Assembly: GCA_021018995.1 (NCBI GenBank)
Contig: CM037590.1
Span: 81,562,097-81,626,096, forward strand
DNA: 64,000 nucleotides
Direction of reading: 5' to 3'
From: Chloranthus sessilifolius
Lineage: Eukaryota > Streptophyta > Magnoliopsida > Chloranthales > Chloranthaceae
The position numbers were made by a program, and so were the translations under genes. Under the pieces are notes generated by a model that saw nothing but the letters and a program-made list of their open reading frames with translations, was not told the origin of the DNA and did no database searches. Position 1 is the first letter of the stretch; each line of letters opens with the position of its first letter. Below, in pieces: positions 56,060-64,000 of the stretch.

Positions 56060-58746
56060 TATTGTCGTTCTGGATGTGCTGATTTATTATGTGGTGTTGG
56101 AAGAGAATTAAAATTATAGTAAAACAGAGGATAAAGATATGGTGAAAGCAGCAATCCTAAAACATCCTAGACCTGCAAGATATAAGGCCTATTATAGTAA
56201 GTTTTGATAAGTAAGAGTTTGTCCCACAGAGAAATTGATCTAGAACCCAAAATGAGTTGTAATAGTTGGCCTCAAGATCTGGCTACAGATCTGACAATCC
56301 TAAAGAAAGGGAGTTGGGTGTCACGACTACACTAAATTAATCCTAACAAAAGAGAAATAAAGTGCAGCCCTATCCTAAAGAAAGGGTTAAGAAAAAGATG
56401 GTGATGGTGTGTGCCAAAATAAAATATAAAAAAGATGGGAAGTAAGCAAGTTAAGCTAGAGTTAATGCAGTAATGCAACTCAAATTTAGACTGTCTCTGC
56501 AATGGTCCTTGCTGAGATGCTATTAATAACCTCAACAAGGTAGAAGAATCCAATTTAATCCATGCCATTTGGGGTGCTCTTAGGGCTATACTCTGTCCAC
56601 TCAAATGGTTACAGAGTATCTGATAGAGTCTGTTAAATCCAATTGATTAAACCAGAAATACTAACCTAATCCAAAGGAGTGGACTGATCATTTCCCCAAC
56701 CAATGGACCAGATCAAGCCATGAATACTATTGCAAACACTATATAATGCCAGTGCTACAAGCTCCCCAAATCTACGCATAGATTTGGCTGACATCTATAG
56801 GTATTCCAACCCATAAAGTCCTAAGTACTTTGCCAAGGCAAACGGCTCACTATGCCCACACAAAGAACCAGCAACAGGTTGAATAAGAATTTAGATTCTT
56901 CTGGTCATTATTACAAAAGGCTTGTAATGATTCAGCCTCAAGCTATAATTACTACAGAGAAATTAAATCTAACATCTGATATTGGTCAAGTAAAACAGAG
57001 GGGAGCCAGTTCCTGCACAAACCTCTTCACAAGGCTCTAGAAGCTCATGTGCAGAGGAGAAGAATCCTTCTAAGACATGTGGCTGGACACCACCTTAGGG
57101 TTATACTCTGTCCACTCAAATGGTCACAGGATATCCGATTGGTCTTTCCATACCAAAGAGATCGGAGAAAGAGCATGTAAACTGCTACTGCCACCATGGA
57201 GTCCTAGGGCTACAAGCTCTCCAGATCTGGCTATAGATCTGACTTGCTATCTATGGGTCTATCAAACCAAAGGAAATCAGATGGTAAATAATAGATCTAC
57301 TAGAAACTGAATGGGCTAGTCTCAAAGCATGGATCCTATAGACATCTAAGAAAACCACAAGATCTATAGATTCATTTAGTCATTAAAACAACAATCCATT
57401 GATAAAAGAAAAACTTACAATGAACTGTCTCAAGGCTGCAGCCTGTACACAACTACTCATCCAAAATATCCCAATGTATACAAAACCTATTACAGAACTA
57501 AAATAAAACTAAACCTAGCTGCTTATAAAAGGATTAGCCAGCCAATGCTGGGCTAAGAGAAAAGAAAAATAAGAAAAAGAGATGATCAAACCCTAATCCT
57601 AGCCTGCTGGAGCTCTCAATCGACAGAGGATGAAGGAAAGATAATAATACTAAGCTCTAAGTACAGCTTATATACTCTGTCCATAAGGCATTGGCTTAAA
57701 AGAGAGTAACCCTAATTTTTCTAACAGACGTGGCACTATTACAACTATTGAATGTCTTGAGATGTGTGCCTTAAAATTTATGCCTCGAGAAGTGTGCCCT
57801 AGCCTTGGGAAATTCCCAAAAGGTCCCTGAGTTATGGTTGAGAAGTAGAGAGCCCGAGCTTCACAGGGCTGGCATCTATATTAATTCACTCACACAGTTG
57901 CTTTGCCTTCGCGGAGGAGCATTTGGCTTAGGAGGTTTATTCATTCGCGTAGTAGGGCTTCAGTTGATCTTATAGTTGCTTTGCACTGTAATGTTGTCGC
58001 AGAGGAGATTTGGGAATGCCTAGATTTCTACACAGTAGAGCTTCAAAAGTTCTCTCTCGCTGGATACTCGCACAGGTAGGCTCCTGCGCTCGCGTAGTAA
58101 CTAGTTAGGCTTCAAAGTGTGTGAGAGTTGCGCGACAAAAATTTTGGGTGTCTCTCTCTTCTAGGGCTTCATGAGAACTCCGTGAGGAGATAAATTATTC
58201 TTTATGCATATGAACTTGCTATGTTCTGCGTGCGGCTACTTTAAGGCTCGATCTCCGCGAGAGCTTCGTGAGCACAAATTCTGAGGGTTTTAAGATGCGA
58301 GATCTTCGCGATGTCTTTACTGCTCTCCTCTTGATTACGCGTCCTATCTGTGCGAGGGCAGCTTCCACTGCATCCTTAGCTCCATGAGGGAGCACCTCAA
58401 CTTTGCGAGATGAGTCTTTTGATTCTTTGATGCATTGCACTTGTTGTTGTTGCAGCTTCCTTCATTCTCATCTAACTTCTTTCATCTACTAGACTTTTGG
58501 TCAATGATGACCAACAAATGAGTCACCATGGTGAGCACTACCAAGGTGTTCCATTAGGCTTTCGCTCAGCTGTCATCTTTGCATATTTTCTTTCTCTTCC
58601 TTGGACCAATAAGCAAGGATTTTTTATTTAGCTGCACAGTTTATTACTAACTATAAAACACACTTAACAAAGGATTATTAGTGAGCTTCAAGGTCCAGCA
58701 AAGGCTACGTTAAGAGGTGAAAAGTGGTACTTTTTAGTGAATAACA
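56060..58746 (-). repeat. Athila-2 5' LTR
   Basis: Partner of 44098-46783. The plus strand starts TATTGTCGTTCTGG, six bases beyond the primer site, and ends GAATAACA at 58746. CGCG-rich motifs of the left copy are often TG or CA here and vice versa, typical of methylated-cytosine decay. Confidence 0.92.
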
Positions 58747-58751
58747 TCTGG
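58747..58751. repeat. Target-site duplication, right copy (TCTGG)
   Basis: Partner of 44093-44097, followed by GCCCGCGCCCTACAGGGTTT, which continues the Tat-B repeat exactly where the left flank ended. Confidence 0.8.
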
Positions 58752-59771
58752 GCCCGCGCCCTACAGGGTTTGAGGTCCGGATAACTCCGCTAGAAAAGGT
58801 CAATCATTGGTAGATACCAACCTATTAAGAATGAGATTACGCATCAATCAAACTATGCACAATCATACATCCAGAAGGATTCATTTCCCCTTTATTTTAA
58901 ATATAGGCTTAAAACCTGTATTGGCAGTGGTATCCCTGTAAAGTGTATGTCATGTGTCTGGGTATTCGTATGATGGTCGTATGTTCTCGTAAATTGTACT
59001 CGGGCAGGTCTGGGTCAGGGCTTCCATCCCCTTTGTTGCTTATCGCCCCTAATAGGTGCATGATTATACGTAGTTAAATGATGTTTATGATCATTATTGG
59101 CAGAGACCAGGATTGGATGTCCCTTTTGGGAGATACCTAATATATGGTTGGACCTGCTCAAGGTAATTGAAGTTGGATGCTCTAGGTCATGTCGATCCAG
59201 GGCACGTCTTCAAAAATGGCACGTGCTCCTAAAAAGTGTTGCAACCTCTATTCTCTCCGCTCGCGTAGTCATGTTAAAAAAACTTTCGGATCGATGGGTT
59301 TGCCCAAAGATTTTGAACCCTACCTCAGGCAGGGGCATCCATGAACAGTCAGATGGGGCAATCAAATGTCTCGTAGGATTGGGCACAAACTATGGAGCCT
59401 TGCGTATGTTTACTTCGCGCCTATCTTTGAATTTGAGTCTATCACCCCTCTTACTTGCGAAGCTATTGTATTTTGAATGAGTCTCAAAAATCAAATACCT
59501 TTAAAATCATCTTAAGAGGTGAATAGTTTTCCTGACTATAGGGCATTCACAACTCATCCCACCTCGGTTATGCCCAATAATGTCTCTAAGCGCTTGGGGA
59601 CCAATTTCCTTGAGAAATGAATATTTAGCTTGGCATACAGGGCTTTCATTTTCTCACCATGTTACCCGTCTGATGTTTGAAGTTCATTTTGAATGCAGCG
59701 AACCCGTCAGTAATGCATTGGGCCTCTTTGGATGTCTCTTATCTTTGTTATTCGATTATTAGATATCGGAT
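58752..59771 (+). other. Tat-B 3' untranslated region, right part
   Basis: Continuation of the second repeat copy (AGGCTTAAAACCTGTA, CCCTGTAAAGTGTATG), then unique sequence. The whole matches the reverse complement of 61890-62900 in Tat-E. The frame at 59097 is chance. Confidence 0.75.
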
Positions 59772-59787
59772 ACCAAAGAGGGGCATC
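59772..59787 (+). promoter_or_regulatory. Polypurine tract, Tat-B
   Basis: ACCAAAGAGGGGCATC directly precedes TGTAGACACC. The same tract in reverse abuts the Tat-E 3' LTR at 61871. Confidence 0.88.
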
Positions 59788-60249
59788 TGTAGACACCCAA
59801 ATTTGGCCCAAGGCTCGATCGAAACACATTTCGAGAGAGGCACGCCTCTGAGCTTTTGATGGCATGTATGGTACCCTTATATTCCTTCTCAAACCCTTAA
59901 GAATCATCCTAAATCCCTTAGAATTTACTCTGAACCTTTAGAAATCAATCCCGACCCTTAGAACCCCTTCTGAACCCTAAACCAAACCTTCCCGGGCAAT
60001 GGATGAAAAGTGGTGCACCAGAACTATATGAGGCCTTCTACTACTATTACATCATATACCATTAGAAAGAGGACTTCCCCAGCTTTCCAACGAACCAAGA
60101 ATCGCCTCAATCAGAGTTATATAGTAAACGTTATGGCGATTTGAAAATCGAGCAGTTTTGCGAGATTTTCGCCTGGTGCAACTAATAGTTGCGCCAATTA
60201 TAGGTGGGTCCCCCCACAGGCATTCAACTTCCCAAATGCACTATGCATG
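59788..60249 (+). repeat. Tat-B 3' LTR, first 462 bases
   Basis: Matches the start of the 5' LTR (29319 onward), including the palindrome at 60174-60196, until AAATGCACTATGCATG. There the 5' LTR continues CACTATTTTATTG but this copy changes to the end of another LTR. The remainder should lie beyond Tat-E, outside the window. Confidence 0.88.
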
Positions 60250-61870
60250 TGTGCAACTGTGGGAATTGATACAATCCCGTCGCGACGATGCGCTCTCTAA
60301 CGAAAAAAATATAGAGTCACCACCCGGAGCTTTCGGTGTCTCAGGATACATAGTTCATTTCTATAACCACGAAGTGCTAAAAATATGACTCTGAATCTGG
60401 TCCACACCAAAGGCTCTTGGGTAGGGGCTTCAGTTATCGATCGGAAAGGTGTTAGGCACCCAATCAACCCTATTAACACGGTCTCTACTAATGGCCAAAA
60501 ATAAAATGAAGTAAAAGAAAAGAAAATAGCTTCCTCTTACCCAAAAAGGCTTAGAATCCTATTTGTGTCCCTCCGCTCCTACCGAAAAGTTGGTGGTGTA
60601 ACGGCACAAATGGGAGGATGGAGGGAGCTAGAAAGAGATAGGAGAAGAAAGGGGAGAGCCGGAGCCCTTGGGCCCTTGTAGCACCGTAGGAGAGCCTTGC
60701 GTGGCTTGCTTTGAAGAGCTCTTGAAGGCTTTGTATGGGAGAAAATAGGGTTCTAGCTCTTAAGGCTTGAAACTAATAGGTAGGGGAGGAAGGCAAGGGG
60801 GTCACACACACCTAACCTAAGGGTTTTTTATGAAATGCTAAGGGTTAAAGGAGTTTTGTGAATTCTGGAATTTGTATGGGGGTGTGCACCAAAGGGAGAA
60901 AGATCTTCTCACTTTAAGCTCTTTCTCTCTTAGGCTAAAATTTTGAACCCTTAAGCAAGAGGGGTGGCTCTCTATTTGTAGAGAAAGGGGGAATTAGGAG
61001 GCTACTTAAGAGCTAAATGAGTTTTGAAATTAGGTAATCTCACATCTAAGGATTCCTAGGGTTTTTGGAGCCTTGAAATATGTGGGAAGGTCCTCCAATG
61101 GTGGATGATGGGGTGAGGCCTTAAGCCACTTAAAGGGGTGCAAATAAGCTTCAAAAGGGTGCAACAAAACTAGCAAAGCACACCCCAAAGGTCAAGGTGG
61201 TCAACAAGTCAAACCCCAATCATGATTTTCGGGGCAAATCCCAACAATTACTATTCATATGCCTGGCGCAACTATTAGTTGCGCCAGGCATATGTACAAT
61301 AAAACAATAATGAACAGTGCCTGGAAGTTAGCTTGCGAGGATGGGGCCCGCTTTTAAATCTAGCGCAACTATTAGTTGCGCCAGGCTTAAAGTGAGGAAA
61401 AATTGGCTTGGCACAACTATTAGCTGCACCAGGCGAAGTTTATTACTGGCGCAACTATTAGTTGCGCCAAGTCCCTAAGGGGGCCCACATGTCTCTACAT
61501 TCATGCCCTCCGAGCTCAGTTCGCCATATCTTTTGACATATACCTTTGATTGGGGCGATCCTTGGACCGTTGGAAAGCTAGAGAAGTCCTCTTTCCAATG
61601 GAATATGATTTGATATTAGTAGAAGACCTTAGATAGTTTTGGTATACCACTCTTCATCCATTGCCCAGGAAGGTTAGGTTTAGGGTTCGAAATGGTTCTA
61701 AGGCTCGGGATTGGTTTCTAAAGGTTCGGGATAGGTTCTTAAGGGATCTAGGTGATTCCTAAGGGTTTGGGGTGATTCTTAAGGGTTCTATACATGGCAT
61801 CAAAGCTCAGAATTTCACCTCTCTCGAAAGGTGTTTCGATCGGGCCTTGGGCCAAATTTGGGTGTCTACA
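60250..61870 (-). repeat. Tat-E 3' LTR (B family, minus)
   Basis: The plus strand starts TGTGCAACTGTGGG and ends AATTTGGGTGTCTACA, followed by the polypurine tract, so the element body lies to the right. It aligns with 9500-11166 and, in reverse, with 29319-30821. GCATG at 60245-60249 is the expected target duplication. It carries four palindromes (61256-61294, 61361-61383, 61408-61432, 61447-61469). Confidence 0.88.
61256..61294. repeat. 39-base perfect palindrome in Tat-E LTR
   Basis: The left arm CATATGCCTGGCGCAACTA, the central T at 61275, and the exact reverse complement on the right: 19 paired positions without mismatch. The equivalent at 10499-10532 in element F has lost several pairs. 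The other B-family copies keep 10-14 pairs. Confidence 0.9.
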
Positions 61871-61886
61871 AATGCCCCTCTTTGGT
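61871..61886 (-). promoter_or_regulatory. Polypurine tract, Tat-E
   Basis: The plus strand AATGCCCCTCTTTGGT gives ACCAAAGAGGGGCATT on the minus strand, next to the 3' LTR start TGTAGACACC. Confidence 0.85.
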
Positions 61887-63190
61887 ATCCGATCACTAAT
61901 GATCATATGCCAAAGCAAAGAGACATCTAAAGAGGCCCAAGGCATTACTAACGGGTCCGCTATATTCAGAACGAACTTCAAACATCAGGTGAGTAACACG
62001 GTGAGAAAATGAAAGCCCTGGGATGCCAGGCTAATCATTCGTTTCTCGAGGTAATCGGTTCCCAAGCCCTTAGCCACATTACTGGGCATAACCGAGGTGG
62101 AATGAGTTGTGAAAGCCCAATAGCTGAGAAAAATGTTCGCCTCTCGAGTTGTGAAAGCCCGTTAGTCGGGAAAAATGTCAGCTTCTCGAGATGATTTGAA
62201 GGTGATTGATGTTCGAGATTCATTCTGAATGCAACAGCTTCGTTAGTAAGAGGGGTGATCGACCCAAATTCAAAGATAGGCGCGAAGTAAACACACGCAA
62301 GGCTCCATAGTTTGCATCCAATCCTACGAGGCATTTGATGGCCCCATCAGACTATTCGCGGGTGCCCCTACTGAAAGTAGGGTTTGAGATCTTTGGGTGA
62401 ACCCATCGATCCCAAAGTTTATTTAGCATGACTACCCGAGCGAAGTGAATAGATGTCACAACACTTTTTGGGAGTACTTGCCATTTTCTGAAAGCATGCC
62501 TCAGCTCAGCATGACCTAGAGTATCCAATTCTGACTTCCTTGAACAGATCCAGCCAAACATTGGGCATCTCCCAAAAAGGGGCATCCAATCCTGGCTTTC
62601 ACCGACAATGATCATAAACATCAATTAATTATGCATAATCATGCACCCATCAGGGGCAATAAGCAACGACAAAGGCGATGGAAGCCCTGACTCGGACCCA
62701 CCCGGGTATAATTTACGGGGACAAACGACCATCCTACGGATACCCAGACACATGGCGTACACTTTACAGGGATACCACTGCCCATATAGGTTTTAAGCCT
62801 GTAGAAAATAAAAAAGGGAAATGATCCCTTCTGAATGCATGGTTGCACATAGTTTGATTGACACATAATCTCATTCTCAACGGGTTGGTCTCAACCAACG
62901 ATTGACCTTTTTCAACAGAGAATCTGAAGTTTAAGACACTTAAGTTCACATGAATCCAAAACAGAGCGCTCATTGCTCAAAAGATTTAGCAGTGGGGTTG
63001 ACTCGAGCGAAACATTGACTATTTGACCAGGACTGACACCGTTGCTCCTTCCTTGAAGAAGGATCCAGAATCCAAGGCGTGCCTTAGACTCATGACTTTA
63101 ATATGGCACAAATGCGTTGCAGATAAAACATTGGCATTTTATCACCTCATGCTCGTGCGTCTCTGCGGGGAATACAGATCTATTTCCGGT
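61887..63190 (-). other. Tat-E 3' untranslated region
   Basis: The reverse complement follows the Tat-B 3' untranslated region: 61925-62000 matches about 59650-59740, 62640-62880 matches about 58850-59060, and 63040-63170 matches the 42905 and 43797 repeat units. Tat-E carries only one copy of the block duplicated in Tat-B. A local repeat (GAAAGCCC, GCTGAGAAAAATGTTCGCCTCTCGA-like) occurs twice at 62110-62190. No gene is seen. Confidence 0.75.
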
Positions 63191-63192
63191 CT

Positions 63193-63342
63193 ATTTTTTT
63201 AATTTTCAAACTATTTTATGTGATTTTTTGGAATTTTAAATCTATTATTTTATGTGAATTTTTTGGGATTTTGAAGCTATTATTTTATGTGAATTTTTTG
63301 GGATTTTAAAGCTATTATTTTATGTGATTTTTTTTGGGGATT
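63193..63342. repeat. A+T-rich tandem repeat, about 35-base unit
   Basis: CTATTATTTTATGTGAATTT followed by TTTGGGATTTT and a few bases recurs three to four times. It is probably replication slippage in the A-rich part of the 3' untranslated region (compare 42595-42660 in Tat-B). Confidence 0.75.
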
Positions 63343-63387
63343 CTCTCTCTCTCTCTTTTGTTTTTTGGACTTTTTGTATTTCTGATG

Positions 63388-63417
63388 TAGGACCGAGGTG
63401 CTCATCGACCTCGGTCC
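63388..63417. repeat. Hairpin, 10-base perfect stem
   Basis: GGACCGAGGT (63390-63399), an 8-base loop, then ACCTCGGTCC (63408-63417). It lies where similarity to the Tat-B 3' region ends and the promoter-like DNA begins. Confidence 0.7.
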
Positions 63418-63529
63418 GCCTTTATTTTAGCACGGCTTCCTCGGCAAGTCAATGGATGATCGAAATGTCATTCTGGGAGTGTGTGCATCTATCGAGGGTG
63501 ATAAAACAACCAAAAAGGGAGGAAGTGGG

Positions 63530-64000
63530 AAACCGACCCTCCTATTTGGCCCGTATCAGGCCCAAGATAAACAGCCCAAGTTCGGGCTGGGGGGGCTTTA
63601 TTTCAAATTTTTCTCCCCCTCCCTCTTTGAAACTGAAAACCGCCTCTTCCTAGGGTTTTCCTTCACTGCCTCTTTGCGTGCCTCATTGTCGTTGCCCTGC
63701 TTGCGTGGATCGAGTGCCGGCTTACGCTAGATCAGAGACCCATCTTCTATCAAAAGGTAATCATTAAAACTTACTACTTTTGATTTCTCTTGCTTTTCCT
63801 TGTAAATACTGCTATGATCTTGCATTCTTTGATGAATAATGGTTTATCTTCATTGCATGCTTGTTTATTGATGATATGTTGACCATTTTCCATGAATGGC
63901 GCCCTATTTTTGTTATTTTGTGGAATTTGTTGGTGCCTAATATATATATTTTTTATTTGTTTTTTTATTGGTGTATATAGAATGGACTTTATTTTTGTTT
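63530..64000 (+). promoter_or_regulatory. Possible housekeeping-type plant promoter, leader exon and first intron
   Basis: Two GCCCA boxes (AGGCCCAAG about 63558, CAGCCCAAG about 63572; that is TGGGCC and TGGGCT on the other strand, site II type) are followed by pyrimidine-rich DNA and TAGGGTTTT (63651-63659), the complement of a telo-box. This pair is common in plant ribosomal-protein and translation-factor promoters. Downstream, CAAAAG is followed by GTAATC at about 63756, a good 5' splice site, then T-rich DNA to the edge as in a leader intron. No coding exon is in the window. It could be a real host gene, or a gene captured antisense by Tat-E like the PMD gene of Tat-C. Confidence 0.4.

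Larger units (their letters stand above)
44098..58746 (-). mobile_element. Athila-2: complete Athila-type LTR retrotransposon inserted in Tat-B
   Basis: The element is 14.6 kb with two LTRs of about 2.69 kb, primer site, gag, protease, reverse transcriptase, RNase H, integrase, a post-integrase ORF, a polypurine tract and a TCTGG target duplication. All genes read on the minus strand. In the first 165 or so aligned LTR bases I count 14 differences, mostly transitions, so the insertion is not recent. Stops and a mutated reverse transcriptase site make it defective. Confidence 0.93.
29319..60249 (+). mobile_element. Tat-B: Tat/Ogre-type LTR retrotransposon, split by Athila-2 and ended by Tat-E
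   Basis: Full order is seen: 5' LTR, primer site, leader, long low-complexity gag N-terminus, gag core, protease, reverse transcriptase, RNase H, archaeal-type RNase H, integrase, 3' untranslated region, polypurine tract and the first part of the 3' LTR. Without the 14.6-kb Athila-2 insertion the visible element is about 16 kb. Frame breaks occur throughout. The aRNH domain and the YVDD site place it in the Tat clade. Confidence 0.88.

Noticed and set aside
44098..58746. Athila-2 as two solo LTRs flanking unrelated DNA
   Set aside because: The primer site, polypurine tract, gene order and TCTGG duplication all fit a single complete element.

Overview
The window is plant nuclear DNA made almost entirely of nested, decayed Ty3/gypsy LTR retrotransposons. 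Two lineages are recognisable: Athila-type (tRNA-Asp-like primer sites, DLGA protease, FMDD/FMND reverse transcriptase) and Tat/Ogre-type (YVDD reverse transcriptase, a second archaeal-type RNase H before integrase, tRNA-Arg-like primer sites, LTRs starting TGTAGACACCC). No intact host gene, rRNA, tRNA gene or CRISPR is seen. A host-gene-like promoter and leader may begin near the right edge. The species cannot be named from the sequence.

Layout: 1-8012, minus-strand Athila copy (Athila-1) cut by the left edge. 8085-11166, hybrid minus-strand remnant with LTRs of two Tat families. 11167-12594, plus-strand Tat pol fragment (Tat-G). 12595-26872, minus-strand Tat element (Tat-C): 3' LTR, long 3' region carrying an antisense, intron-containing plant-mobile-domain (PMD) gene, and the integrase C-terminus. 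26873-29318, second C-family LTR (Tat-D) inside the Tat-C integrase. 29319-60249, plus-strand Tat element (Tat-B) inside Tat-D, itself split by a full-length minus-strand Athila (Athila-2, 44098-58746, 5-bp target duplication) and ended by a minus-strand B-family element (Tat-E, from 60250) inside its 3' LTR.

Insertion order read from the junctions: Tat-G, then Tat-C, then Tat-D, then Tat-B, then Athila-2 and Tat-E. Coding regions carry stops and frameshifts, many at CAG, CGA and TGG codons, as expected for methylated, silenced elements.

The two most interesting signals are (1) the antisense PMD gene in Tat-C, with six consecutive exons joined by in-phase GT-AG introns, and (2) arrays of palindromes in the LTRs and leaders of both Tat families, where the arm sequence differs between units but self-complementarity is kept.
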